Below are positions 1-11,357 of a stretch of 64,000 bases of DNA, piece after piece; position 1 is the stretch's first letter; each line of letters opens with the position of its first letter. A program made the translations under genes and the position numbers. Source of the DNA: Manihot esculenta (lineage: Eukaryota > Streptophyta > Magnoliopsida > Malpighiales > Euphorbiaceae); assembly GCF_001659605.2 (NCBI RefSeq), contig NC_035173.2, positions 9,753,065-9,817,064 of the forward strand, read 5' to 3'. A model generated the notes under the pieces. The model saw nothing but the letters and a program-made list of their open reading frames with translations. It did no database searches and was not told the origin of the DNA.

Positions 1-869
1 CTCAAAAATTTAATTAATAGAAATTAAAGAAAAAATTAAGACAATTTTTTAAAAAATGACTTTTTAAAAAAAATATATTTTATGTACTTTTAAAAATTTT
101 ATTAATATTATTTTATATAAAATTATTAATATATTTATTTTTTAAATTAAAATAACTAATAAAAATAAATTATTTTATTAAAAAATATTTTTTGCATAAA
201 ATATTTTATATTTTCTGCAAATAAATAAACCTTAAGTTTTCAAAATTAAAAAATGATTTTTTTAAATAATTTATTTTTTATTAATTAATTTTTTTAAATA
301 CTTTACATATTAAAAAATATGAAAAATAGTTATGCAAAATAATTTTGAGTCTGAATAATTAACTGTTTGAAAAGTTATAAACTAACGTCCGTCTTTATAA
401 AAATAGAAAAATTAAGTAATTAATTTTAATGAATAAAAAATTAAATAGTAATTTTTTTTTCACGTAATTATATTTTTTTAACGTAATTATAGTTTATGGC
501 ATGAAAAGAACCAGCACATAGTGTAAATGGCTAATTATATAAGAGGGAAAATAAATATTTTGAATAATTATATGAATAATTCAAATTTGAGTTATTTCTA
601 TTTTATATGAAATTTGAATAAGTTAGGAATAATTTTAATCGAACTATAGATAAACATTCAAAATTTGCCAACCATAATGAAATTGTTTAGTCAGCCAAAC
701 ACCCAGAGCTAATAATCCTAAGAAATCGTGTTGACTAGCTATCGAACTGTTCTGATGTATGGAATCCAAAATTAATAAAAATAGAAATTTTTTTTTTGAA
801 ATGGTAATAGAAATTATTTTTAAAGGTCTTATATATTTTATATTCATTTTATTACTTTTAAATAGAATA
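1..869. other. AT-rich intergenic DNA, no gene seen
   Basis: The stretch is dominated by A/T runs. The one less AT-rich island, around 610-780, has no supportable reading frame, splice pattern or RNA signature. I see nothing that can be named here. Confidence 0.7.
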
Positions 870-1226
870 TAAAATTATATTATATAATACTTTAATATTT
901 ATATTTTTATTGCAAAGGTAATAATATATATTTTATAATTTAATTTTATATAATTATAATAATATAATATTATATATAAAAATTTAAATATATAATTAAT
1001 TTAATCAATTAATCTCTAATTAATTTATTATTTACATATATATAAACTAATTTAAAACAATAAAATTTTAAAAAATATATAAAATAAAATAAAGAAAAAT
1101 ATTTCAAATATTATATTATAAAGAACGCTTTAATGTTTATATTATAAATTTTATAATTTAATTTTATAATAAAATATTAAAATAGTAATATTATAATATT
1201 ATATATGAAAATTTTAATTATATAAT
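870..1226. repeat. AT-rich tandem repeat, left part (target of element O)
   Basis: Two modules alternate. Module 'a' is at about 880-1003 and recurs at about 1126-1226. Module 'b' is at about 1004-1125 and recurs after element O at about 25887-25985, where the same CAATCTCTAA and ACATATATAAA words appear. The period is therefore about 240 bp. Element O sits exactly at an a/b junction, which supports its insertion boundaries. Copies are degenerate and no function is implied. Confidence 0.6.
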
Positions 1227-1757
1227 TAATATCGAAGACATAATCATGTAGTAAAGATCTGATCAGATGATGCTCGATACCATCAAGAAAAACGAAGAGC
1301 CGAACGCATTAGGTCGGTCTCAGTTCGGCTCTTCATTAAAAACTCGTCCCTTCCTAGAGAGATTGGATTTTCACATTAAGTTACCATTAACGGCTACAAT
1401 CCAGCAAAACCCCTTTTACGCCTGTAATCACGAGATTCCTAACCAATTAGCCGATGAAATCTCTTATCAATAAGCTGGTCATATCATTGCCGGATTCTCA
1501 GGAAATATTATAATTAACTCCATCCTCTTACGGTATAAAAGTCAACAATCACAGAAACAAAGTACGCTATTCTTTGACACAACTACTCTTGAATTCTAAG
1601 CATTACGATTCTCTCGCCCTTCTCTTCTGCTTATTGACTTGAGCGTCGAAGTAGTTGCCGTAAGTGCCAACCACCTCACATTCTCTTTTTTGCAAATTGG
1701 CTAGTTGCAGCACAGCTTTATTCCGGCCATATCATCGGTTTTGTTTTCGCAACATCA
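1227..1757 (+). repeat. 5' LTR of element O
   Basis: It aligns by eye with 25323-25881 over most of its length, for example the shared words CTACAATCCAGCAAAA and CTTTTACGCCTGTAATCACG. It ends in CAACATCA-type sequence and starts TAATAT where the other LTR has TGATAT. A few dozen bases near its start are missing relative to the 3' LTR. The sequence after it (1758-1785, GTTCCTTTGCCGAGAAATC) may be a degenerate primer-binding site; I do not assign the tRNA. Confidence 0.6.
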
Positions 1758-2155
1758 TTTAGTTCCTTTGCCGAGAAATCCATTAAATTATTTCCGTTCA
1801 TTTGGATTAAAATTGGTCTCTTATCCCATTTCTCTTAAAAAGAAATCTTTCTTTTATCTCTCTCGAAATAACTGGCAATTCATGAGCTGGTGCTAAGGTT
1901 GCTACTAATGAGGGCGCTATCATCTCTTCTACTCTTGGTACTGGACAAAACACACCCTTTATATTCAACAAAGCAGATCTCAATAATAATGAGCAAATGC
2001 TCCAATACATCCAAAGGTTGCAGGCTACTCTCGAGCAGTACAAGACTCAGGGGAGGCGTCATTCATGGCTCCTAGGAGAAAGGAGGAAGCCTCCGTAGAC
2101 ACCCCAAGGAGCCGAACAGAGGCGATCAAGATGCGGTTGAAAGGGAAGACCTAGT

Positions 2156-2792
2156 TTGAAGAAAATAGACAAGGCTCTGAAAAGTATCGACTGGAAGCTG
2201 GTACGGGTTGCTCAAAGGTACCAAAAAGAGCAAGAGGAGGACTTTGATATGGATGGTGCCTTGCCTCTTTTCGATGAAATCTTGGCAGAAAATTTCTTAA
2301 CCAAGTTCAAGCTTCCTAGATTGGACAAATATAATGGAACAACAGATCCCAGAAGTCACTTGGCAATCTTTAATATGACAATGCAACTTCAAGATATCAA
2401 CAACTTCGTATTGTGCCAAGTATTTCTGTCAACACTCATAGGTTTGGTTCAGAAATAGCACCAACATCTGAGCTAGGTTTAATTCAAAATTTTACGCAAT
2501 TCGCTGTGTTATTTAAATTCAGGCTTATTACTTTTATACCTCCAAAAAAACTCTCCTGTAACTTGCAGAAGATTCACCAAAGAGAGAACAAGTCTTTAAG
2601 AAGATTTATCTCATGTTCTAATGCAGAAGCAATATAGGTGGAAGAATTAAATAATGAGATAGCATGTGAAACATTGAACAAAGGGAAATGCAACGTTAAG
2701 TTCATGGATTCCCTAATCAAGAACCCAGCCGCTACGTACCAACAGCTAATGGACAAAGCTCAAAAATACATCAGGCTGGATGACGAAGTCCA
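2156..2792 (+). pseudogene. gag-like protein of element O, first part (broken)
   Basis: A retrotransposon gag-type frame with the hallmark phrases FKLPRLDKYNGTTDPRSHL and VEELNNEIACETL, and a region rich in charged and glutamine residues. It opens in one frame to a stop at 2456-2458. It resumes in another frame with stops near 2634, so at least one frameshift and several nonsense changes are present. At 2788-2792 the frame runs into the target duplication of element A and resumes at 23446. The product would be a capsid-like structural protein. The true start is unclear because the open frame begins at a non-ATG codon. It is a relic, not an active gene. Confidence 0.75.
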
Positions 2793-3094
2793 TGTAACAG
2801 CCCGGCCTTCCTCTGGGTCCGGCACTGTTACCGCTCACGGCCCAGGGCTATCCCTCGCCTGGCCTCTTGCCACCTCGGGCTTTCCACTGGAGTCGTGAGC
2901 AGCTCTTAACATCCCTTCACCCTCACGGGTTCCAGGCAGGATTTGTCCCCTTGGGTTCTCGTCAAACGCATCCTTCCCCAAGTGGATTTGGCCCAAATTT
3001 CCCTTAGGAAATTAGGTCGCCTCCCCCACTGCTCGAACCCTTGACCTCCCACTTTAAGGGAATAGTCTGGTGAGAGTGAGTACCAATTGTGCCA
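2793..3094 (-). repeat. SINE-like unit 1 (tRNA-like head on the right)
   Basis: A ~300-bp unit whose minus strand starts with a pol III-type A box, TGGCACAATTGG, followed about 45 bases later by GGTTCGAGC, a near match to a B box. The body ends CCGGGCTGTTACA. It is almost identical in inverted orientation to 3095-3390, with about three mismatches by eye. Its end resembles the ends of the neighbouring LTRs (TGTAAC..CCCGG), so an LTR-derived origin cannot be excluded. No protein is expected; the 65-residue frame in it is a shadow. Confidence 0.5.
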
Positions 3095-3406
3095 TTGGAA
3101 CAATTGGTACTCACTCTCACCAGACTATTCCCTTAAAGTGGGAGGTCAAGGGTTCGAGCAGTGGGGGAGGCGACCTAATTTCCTAAGGGAAATTTGGGCC
3201 AAATCCACTTGGGGAAGGATGCGTTTGACGAGAACCCAAGAGGACAAATCCTGCCTGGAACCCGTGAGGGTGAAGGGATGTTAAGAGCTGCTCACGACGC
3301 CAGTGGAAAGCCCGAGGTGGCAAGAGGCCAGGCGAGGGATAGCCCTGGGCCGTGAGCGGTAACAGTGCCGGACCCAGACGAAGGCCGGGCTGTTACATAA
3401 AAAGGC
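3095..3406 (+). repeat. SINE-like unit 2 (head-to-head with unit 1)
   Basis: It has the same sequence as unit 1 in the opposite orientation, with the A-box region at 3096-3107 (one C-to-A change) and the B-box region at 3151-3159. Its tail, TGTTACATAAAAAGG, runs into the mirrored tail of unit 3. Units 1 and 2 together form an inverted repeat of about 300 bp per arm around a 9-base centre. Confidence 0.5.
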
Positions 3407-3428
3407 GCCTTTTTATGTAACAGCCCGG
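3385..3428. repeat. 44-bp perfect palindrome at the unit 2/unit 3 tail junction
   Basis: The arms 3385-3406 and 3407-3428 are exact reverse complements with no spacer, centred on GGCGCC. The palindrome consists of the CCGGGCTGTTACATAAAAAG tail and its mirror, so it is a tail-to-tail junction of two SINE-like units. Confidence 0.85.
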
Positions 3429-3716
3429 AAGTGATCCCCGGCACTGTTACCGTTCACGGCCCAGGGCTATCCCTCGCCTGGCCTCTTTGCCACCTCGGGC
3501 TTTCCACTGGCGTCGTGAACAGCTCTTAATATCCATTCACCCTCACGGGTTCCTGGCAGGATTTGTCCCTCGGGGGAGCCATTACGGCCCGCCCTAGCCC
3601 GAGTGGATTTGGCCCAATTCCTTCCTCTGGGAATTAGGTCGCCTCCCCCACTGCTCGAACCCTTGACCTCCCACTTTAAGGGAATAGTCTGGTGAGAGTG
3701 AGTACCAATTGTGCCA
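3407..3716 (-). repeat. SINE-like unit 3 (diverged copy)
   Basis: It has the same orientation and general sequence as unit 1, but is clearly diverged (for example in the 3430-3445 and 3570-3600 segments). Its minus-strand head is an intact TGGCACAATTGG. It abuts the start of A's 3' LTR at 3722 with only a few bases between. No target duplication can be defined. Confidence 0.5.
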
Positions 3717-3721
3717 ATCTC

Positions 3722-5981
3722 TATAACGACCCGGAAATCCGACCCGTTACCGGCGCTAGGATCCAGATCGGCTTAAGGCCGCCGGGACCCGTAGCAAGCC
3801 TACGTACCTCCTGTAAACCTGTGGAATCCCATACATAACAACATATACATGATCTGTAAAAAATTTTCTTTTCTCTTATCCAAGCAAAACCTGTGCATGC
3901 ACAAAATCATACATAAACCCCTAACTGGAGTCCTCATCAAATACTCCAATGGGGTATCATCATCATACATATCAGCTTGGATAATCATAGGACAACATTA
4001 CTCATTAAACACTTTGTACATGATGGGGATTCACACACCTCTAGGTCAAGCACTACTATAATCCTCAATACATCATCAAATCATTCATTACATTACATGG
4101 TCATAAATACTCATTACATCATGTTCATGTCCACTACTATCTATTACAACATACATGACTTGACTTCACTCTAGCCGACTTCTGGATCTATCCTGTACCT
4201 GCAACTCTGGGGATAAAGGAAGTGGGGTGAGCTACTAGAGCCCAGTGAGCAGAAACTAAAAACATTTGTTTTAATTCCTCCATTTTTAGGTATATTATTA
4301 TTCATTTTATTATTATTATAATCATATAGCTTTTTCTTATTCATGCTTTCATGTATGCGCCATAACACAAACATTTCACAACAAGGATGAACTTGTCACC
4401 ATTTAGCCCCTATCTTTCTTACTTATACATGCCGGGGGCGTAGAGCCGTAGCAGGCACACCCGGACTTCCATAATCTGTCATAGTGCCAGGGGCGTAGAG
4501 TCGTGGCAGGCACACCTGGACTCACATAGGCTATCATGACATACAAGGGCTAATGGATCATTCAACATTCACCCACATCAACAACAAAGTATGCAATGCA
4601 ACATATTCGTGAATTCTAATGCAAACAACCTAATATTGCATGGCATAATGATGCATGGGCAATGCTTTATGATTCATTCATTTATTCATTTACTTTAAAG
4701 CTTAAGGGATTGTTCCACTCACTTGGTAACTGAAGCTTTAACAACGAACTCTGAACGACTATCTCACAACCGGGGGTCTCGGTTCCTCGGGTCCGAACCT
4801 ACACAGGTGGACTCAAATGAGGCACCAAACATACATGAACATGACTCTAAAATACTCCCCAAAAACCCCCTAAAACATCCTGAAAACATCACATGAAATC
4901 ATGCAAGAAACGGCTGAACAGGGCACTTTCGGCGGCAGGTTCGGCGGCCGAAAGTCCCTCTGCAGCCGAAAGTCATGCAGGTTCGGCGGCACTTTCGGCG
5001 GCCGAACCTCCCAGACAGAGACGAAACTTGAGTTTCGGGGGCAGGCTTCGGCAGCCGAAACTGCCTCCACAAGGGGGTTCGGCGGCCGAAAGTCACTTCG
5101 GCGGCCGAACCTGAGTTTCTGCCGAATGGCAGAAACTTGGCTCCCTTGTGTCCACAGCCTCCAAAACGCCTCAAAACATGCATAAACTTGTTTCTACTCA
5201 TGCATACACATCATACATCACACCTAGGGGTCTCAAACTATAATATACCCCAACTACAACACTTCAAACAACACATTTCCAACATACATTGTTCAAATCA
5301 CAACATAAACCCATAAACCTAACAACAAGCCTAAACATGCATTCTACCCCATCAACTTGCATAAAACCTTCATAAAACATAAAAGAAGTATAGATCGAAG
5401 CTTACCTCTTGAAGATCTAGAGGAAGAACGACCCTAGCTCGGAAAATGGAGGGATTTAGCTCCAAGACTTCCAAGCTCCAAACTTGCTTAAAAACACTCA
5501 AAAACCTTTGTGGAACCTTAAAACTCAAAGAAAATGGTGGGGATTGAAGGAAAAACACAAGATTTGGGAGAGGGAGGTCGGAAGCTCGCTGTGGCTGAAA
5601 ATGGGAGAAAACTCTCCCAGTTCGGCTAAGTGTCCCTTTTATAGGTGGCTGGCCAGGCCACGTTCGGGGGCCGAAGGTGCCTCCGCATGCATGCAAGGTT
5701 CGGCGGCCGAACCTGCATTTCCCTCACTCAAAACTTTCGGGCGCCTAAAGTCCCTCCGAAAGCATGCATGTTCGGCGGCCGAACTTCGGAGTTCGGCGGC
5801 CGAACCTGGGTTTTCCTCCAAAGATTTTTCATACAAAAACTCATTTAATTCTTACTTAAAAACATGAAATACATGAAAACATTTCATAAAATCATAGTTT
5901 TACCCATTCTAGAGGTTTCCGACATCCGAGGTCCCACCGGACGGTAGGGATTCCGATACCGGAGTCTAGCCGGGTATTACA
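3722..5981 (-). repeat. 3' LTR of element A
   Basis: About 2.26 kb, near-identical to the 5' LTR halves at 11358-12178 and 21977-23440. Differences seen are three substitutions (near 4220, 4431 and 4501), an indel near 3989 and a 20-base deletion near 5700 between repeated GGCGGCCGAA words. It contains clusters of the palindrome TTCGGCGGCCGAA. In the middle lie about two copies of a ~60-bp subrepeat containing GGGGCGTAGAG. The region 4537-4570, where B inserted in the other LTR, is uninterrupted and shows the empty site. Confidence 0.9.
5636..5643 (-). promoter_or_regulatory. TATA box in the 3' LTR of element A
   Basis: The minus strand reads TATAAAAG, flanked upstream by the palindrome array at about 5690-5810. 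The equivalent in the 5' LTR is at 23075-23082. The position matches the TATA box of element B at 12535, so it marks the U3 promoter of this family. Confidence 0.65.
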
Positions 5982-6018
5982 TTCTCCCCCTCTTAAGAAC
6001 ATTCGTCCCCGAATGTTC
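5982..6018 (-). promoter_or_regulatory. Polypurine tract and preceding hairpin, element A
   Basis: The minus-strand purine run AAGAGGGGGAGAA lies directly against the 3' LTR and would prime plus-strand DNA synthesis. Immediately upstream (5997-6018) is a perfect hairpin with 9-bp arms GAACATTCG/CGAATGTTC and loop GGGA. The same structure precedes the tract in elements B, D and C. Confidence 0.75.
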
Positions 6019-6100
6019 CTCAACTAACATACAAAGCATGGCATCAATCATAACATACAACACATCATACATGCAACACATAGAACAACTAACACTCACC

Positions 6101-9100
6101 TCAAAACAGATGGGGGTATTGCTGGAGCATGGACTCCCGTGTCTCCCAGGTGCATTCTTCAATATTGTGGTGGTTCCAAAGGACTTTCACCATCGGGATT
6201 TCCTTGTTCCTCAGCTTTCTGATCTGAGTGTCTAGGATCCGCACTGGCTGTTCTACATAGGTGAGATCCTCTTGGATCTCTACATCAGGCTCACTAAGAA
6301 CCTTGCTCGGATCTGACACATACTTTCGTAACAGAGAAACATGGAAAACCGGATGGATTCTCTCCATCGAAGCAGGCAAGTCTAGCTTGTACGACACATT
6401 ACCGACCCTCTGAAGCACCTCGAAAGGACCGATGTACCGTGGAGCTAACTTACCCTTCTTCCCGAACCGAACCACTCCTTTCATAGGAGACACCTTGAGC
6501 AAAACCAAATCCCCCTCCTGAAACTCTAGCTGTCTTCTGCGGGTATCTGCATAACTCTTCTACCGACTAGCAGCAGTCTTGATCCTCTCTCTGATTATGG
6601 GTACTACCCTGCTGGTAAGCTCTACTAACTCCGGACCCGCAAGAGTCCTCTCTCCTACTTCCTCCCAGCAGATAGGTGATCTGCACTTCCTCCCATACAA
6701 AGCTTCATATGGAGCCATCCCTATGCTAGCATGATAGCTGTTATTGTAGGCAAACTCCACCAAAGGTAGATGCTGCCTCCAAGAACCGCCAAAATCTAGC
6801 ACACACATTCTGAGCATATCCTCTATTGTCTGGATGGTCCTTTCTGACTGTCCGTCCGTCTGTGGGTGGAAGGCAGTACTGAAGTCTAATCTGGTACCCA
6901 TAGCGTTCTGCAGACTCCGCCAAAACCTGGAGGTGAACTGGGGCCCTCTATCTGACACTATAGATACCGGGACCCCATGCAGTCTGACAATCTCATCTAC
7001 GTACACCTGCGCCAACTTGTCCACAGAGTAACCACTCCTGACAGGGATGAAGTGAGCAGATTTGGTGAGTCTGTCCACAATCACCCATATGGAGTCCAAT
7101 CTGTTGGACGTCGCCGGTAACCCCACTACGAAGTCCATAGCTATATTCTCCCATTTCCACTCTGGAATCGGTAGTGGATTCAACATTCCAGCCGGCTTCT
7201 GATGCTCTAGTTTCACCCTCTGACACACATCGCAGGCTGACACGAACAGTGCCACGTCCTTCTTCATAGCTGGCCACCAATACACTCTCTTCAGATCCTG
7301 ATACATCTTGGTGGCTCCAGGGTGAACACTATACCTGGTATTATGGGCTTCCCCCATAATATCTCCCTTCAGACCAATGTCATCTGGCACACATAATCTG
7401 TTCCCGTAGCGGAGGATCCCCTTATCATCAAACTTGAACTCATTACTCTGGCCTGACTGAACCGTTCTGGCTATCCTGACCAACTCTGGGTCCTCATGTT
7501 GTTTCTGAGCTACCTGCTCCAGAAACACGGGTGTCACTCTCATCTGAGCCACTAAGGCACCTGTGCCAGACAACTCCAACTGTAATCCCTCACTCATAAG
7601 TCTGTGGAACTCCTTCACCACCGGCCTCCTCTCCGCTGAAATGTGGGATAGACTGCCGAGTGATTTCCGGCTTAGGGCGTCTGCCACAACATTCGCCTTA
7701 CCCGGATGGTACTGAATCTTACAATCATAGTCACTCAACAGCTCTACCCATCTCCTCTGCCTCAAATTCAAATCTCTCTGACTCAAGATGTGTTGCAGGC
7801 TCTTATGATCTGTGAAGATCTCACACTTTACCCCATAAAGGTAATGCCTCCACATCTTGAGTGCAAAGATCACTGCTGCCATCTCTAGATCATGTGTGGG
7901 GTAATTCAGCTCATGCTTCTTCAGCTGCCTAGAAGCATAAGCGATCACCCTCTCATTTTGCATTAGCACACAACCCAGTCCCACACGGGACGCATCACAA
8001 TATACTGAGAAGTCATCATCACTTTTTGGTAGAGCTAACACCGGTGCTGAAGTCAACCTCCTCTTAAGCTCCTCAAAGCTTTCCTCACACTGATCGGTCC
8101 ATATGAACTTCTGATTCTTCTTTGTCAATTTGGTCATAGGAGCAGCAATCTTTGAGAAGTCCTGAACGAACCTCCTGTAGTAACCTGCTAAACCCAGAAA
8201 ACTCTTGATCTCGGTCACTGTGGTGGGTCTAGGCCAGTTAGCTACAGCCTCTACCTTCTTGGGGTCTACTTCAATACCCTGTTCTGACACAATGTGCCCC
8301 AAGAATGAAATGCTCCTAAGCCAAAACTCACACTTGGCGAACTTGGCATACAAGCCATGCTCTCTCAAGGTCTGCAAAACTGTCCTCAGGTGATGGGCAT
8401 GCTCCTCTGCATTTCTGGAATACACTAAGATATCATCTATGAAGACAATAACGAAGTGATCCAGATACTGACTGAATACTCTGTTCATGAGGTCCATGAA
8501 TGCTGCAGGGGCGTTGGTCAACCCAAACGGCATCACAAGGAACTCATAGTGCCCATACCTGGTCCTGAAAGCTGTCTTCGGTACATCTTCATTCCTTACC
8601 CTCAACTGATGGTACCCTGATCTCAGATCTATTTTGGAGAAACAACCTGCTCCTGCTAGCTGGTCGAATAGATCGTCGATCCTCGGCAAAGGGTACTTGT
8701 TCTTGGTAGTGACCTTGTTCAACTGTCTGTAGTCGATACAAAGTCTAAGGGATCCATCCTTCTTCCTCACAAACAAAACCGGAGCACCCCAAGGTGAAGT
8801 ACTCGGTCGGATGAAACCCTTATCTACCAGCTCTTGCAACTGTTCCTTCAGTTCTTTCAATTCAGCTGGTGCCATCCTGTAGGGAGGGATAGAGATCGGT
8901 CGGGTTCCAGGCATCAGTTCTATCTCGAACTCTATCTCCCTAGCAGGTGGTAACCCTGGCAGCTCGTCTGGGAAAACATCTAAGAACTCACTCACCACAG
9001 GCATTGCGGCGGGCTCTCTGACATGACTATCTAACTCCCTCACATGAGCTAGAAACCCCTAACATCCCCTCCTAAGCAACCTACGAGCCTGAAGAGCTGA

Positions 9101-11086
9101 GATCAGACCTCTAGGTGTACCCCTCTTGTCTCCTCTGAAGACGACCTCTGACCCATCCTGATCTCTGAATCTGACTACCTTGTCTCTACAGTCCAAGGTA
9201 GCTCCATGGGTCGATAACCAATCCATCCCTAGAATGACGTCAAAATCTGTCAAATCTAGAACCACGAGGTCGGCGGAAAGGCATCTTCCCTCTATGAAAA
9301 CTGGACTACATTGGCAGACTGCCTCTGCCACTGACGGGTCACACTTGGGTCCACTGACCCATAGGGGACACTCTAACCCAGAGACCATCAATCCTACCCT
9401 CTCCACGACTCTCGGAGCAATAAAAGAATGAGATGCACCCGGGTCCATTAAGGCATACACATCAGAACAACCAATGATGAGATTACCTGCCACCACGGTG
9501 TTGGATGTGTTGGCCTCCTGCTGAGTCATAGTGAAGATCCGCGCCGGAGCTGATGGACCTTCACCTCTGTATCCTGCTGATGAAGAGGCTGACCCTCTCT
9601 CTCTGCCTCTGCCACTGGCCTGTGTTGCGGCTGGAGCTACTGGCTGCACCACACTGCCTGAGGTTGTCTGCTGAGACGGTGCTGCAAAGGCTCCTCTAGG
9701 ACAGTCTCGAGCCAAATGACCCGCCTGTCCGCATCTGAAACACGTGTTTGTCCCTGCCAGACATACTCCCTTGTGTGGTCTCCCACATCTCATACATGCT
9801 GTAATCTCTGCGCCAGAGCTTGAGCCACTGCCTAAACCCAGACCTGACTTGATCTTGTTCCAGAACTTATTCTTCTTAGATTTTCTGTGGCCTCTGTCCC
9901 ACTTCTTAATGCCTGCAACTGCTGTACTCAGAGAAGAAGAGTCTAACCTTTCCCCACCTGGGGTCTTGGAACCAGAAGACTGTGCCACTGACTGTTTTAC
10001 CTTCCCCTCAACGATAGCACTAGCCTCCATTCTCCTAGCCATATCCACTATGGCATGGAAACTCTCTCTCTCTGCTGACTGTACCAAAGAGGAATACCTG
10101 GAGTGCAGCCTCATAATATATCTCCTTGACTTCTTTTGATCTGTGTCCAAATTCAGCCCAGCATATGGCAACAACTCCAGGAACCTGTCTGTGTACTCGT
10201 CTATACTCATGTCATCAGTTTGCCTCAACTGCTCGAATTCTATCATCTTCAATTCCCTTGAACTATCAGGGAAAGCCCATCCTGCAAACTCGTTTGCAAA
10301 CTCTTCCCAATTCATGCTGTCCACTCTCGGGTTCACATAATTCTTGAACCACTCCCGAGCCTTCTTGCACTTAAGCGTGAACCCTGCCATCTGAATGGCT
10401 CTACTGTCATCAGCCCCTATCTCATCTGTAATTGCCTTGACCCGCTCCAAATACACGAACGGATCATCACCGGTTTCAAACTGGGGAGCACCCAGCTTCA
10501 TATAATCAGTCATCTTGACCTTGCTCCCTCCAGATGAGGTAGGTTTGGGTACTTGTATTTCCGGGACAGTAGATACTGGTGGTGGTGGAGGTACAACATC
10601 CCCTGGGGTAGGGTTTGCTGTACTGGTATAGGGAGGTGGAGGTGGGTACATGGAGTACTGAGAGTATGGTGGGTAGTAAGGTGGGTATGGCATATGTGGA
10701 GGATAAGGGCTAAAACTGGGGTAATCCGATGTACCTCCCATCGAATACCCTGGATGGTGTGAATAGGGTGGGTAGTGATGTGGCTGGACATAACTCGAGG
10801 CCTGAGTGCCTCCTTCTGATTCTCCCATGCCCTCTTACGGCATGCTCACACCGAGACTGCCATCCCTCCTCTGATCTACCTCCATATCCTCAGACATTCC
10901 TCCCTGCACTGTTCCCCTTACTGATCTGCTTCTACCCAGATCCAAAGACCTTCTAGGGTCTCTAGCTACTCTGTCTCTGTTGGACCTACTGGACATTGCC
11001 CTAGGCAATGCTGGAGGACGGGCATTAGTGCCCTCGTCCTGAGGTGGCACTCCAGTCAATCGTGCAGATCGACGAGTTCCTCTCAT
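6101..11086 (-). pseudogene. Gag-Pol polyprotein of element A, three premature stops
   Basis: A single frame of about 1,661 codons from the ATG at 11086 ([10 protein letters not shown]) to the stop at 6101. Order: Pro/Tyr-rich N-terminal region, gag capsid domain, two zinc knuckles ([12 protein letters not shown] and CFRCGQAGHLARDC), protease with [11 protein letters not shown] with FIDDILVYS, RNase H with DASRVGLGC, integrase with HHCC finger and D-D-E region (MDFVVGL, SDRGPQF), and a chromodomain near the C-terminus. In-frame stops lie at 10835-10837 (a Glu position), 9059-9061 and 6560-6562 (both Gln codons CAG to TAG). There is no frameshift by frame arithmetic. The encoded steps are particle assembly, cDNA synthesis and integration. 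With three stops it cannot supply them itself. Confidence 0.9.
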
Positions 11087-11342
11087 TCTATCTTCTCTGA
11101 AAAAACAACACATAGTATAAGCAATCATTAGCATCATATGGTTCATGTGGAAACACATGAACCCTCATCACATACATAGCATCACATCATAGCATTTATG
11201 CACATGCATATCATCATGGCATATCATATCATCATATAGACAGGACTCTACATCCTATCCTAGTGGACATGATTTTCCTAGTGTGCTTGACCTTTTAGAA
11301 CATCTATGAGCCCGACACTCTAGGTCCGACCATATGAACCTG

Positions 11343-11354
11343 GCTCTGATACCA
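11343..11354 (-). other. Primer-binding site, element A
   Basis: The minus strand reads TGGTATCAGAGC, complementary to the 3' end of initiator tRNA-Met, three bases inside the LTR edge at 11358. This is the usual primer for plant Ty3/gypsy chromoviruses. Confidence 0.85.
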
Positions 11355-11357
11355 CTC

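Noticed and set aside
1267..1473. 68-residue ORF at the left of element O
   Set aside because: Lies wholly in the 5' LTR of O; the homologous 3' LTR is not open.
3087..3284. 65-residue ORF duplicated on both strands at 2906-3103 and 3087-3284
   Set aside because: It is the same SINE-like unit read on each arm of the inverted repeat; no protein family signal.
4870..5201. Overlapping ORFs rich in SAAE, FGG and RRPK in LTRs (also 5484-5867, 12832-13302, 22309-23326, 31136-31607, 38361-38977, 45177-45660, 50061-50561)
   Set aside because: They are translations of the TTCGGCNGCCGAA arrays in several frames and both strands; all lie in LTRs and none has its own conserved start or domain.
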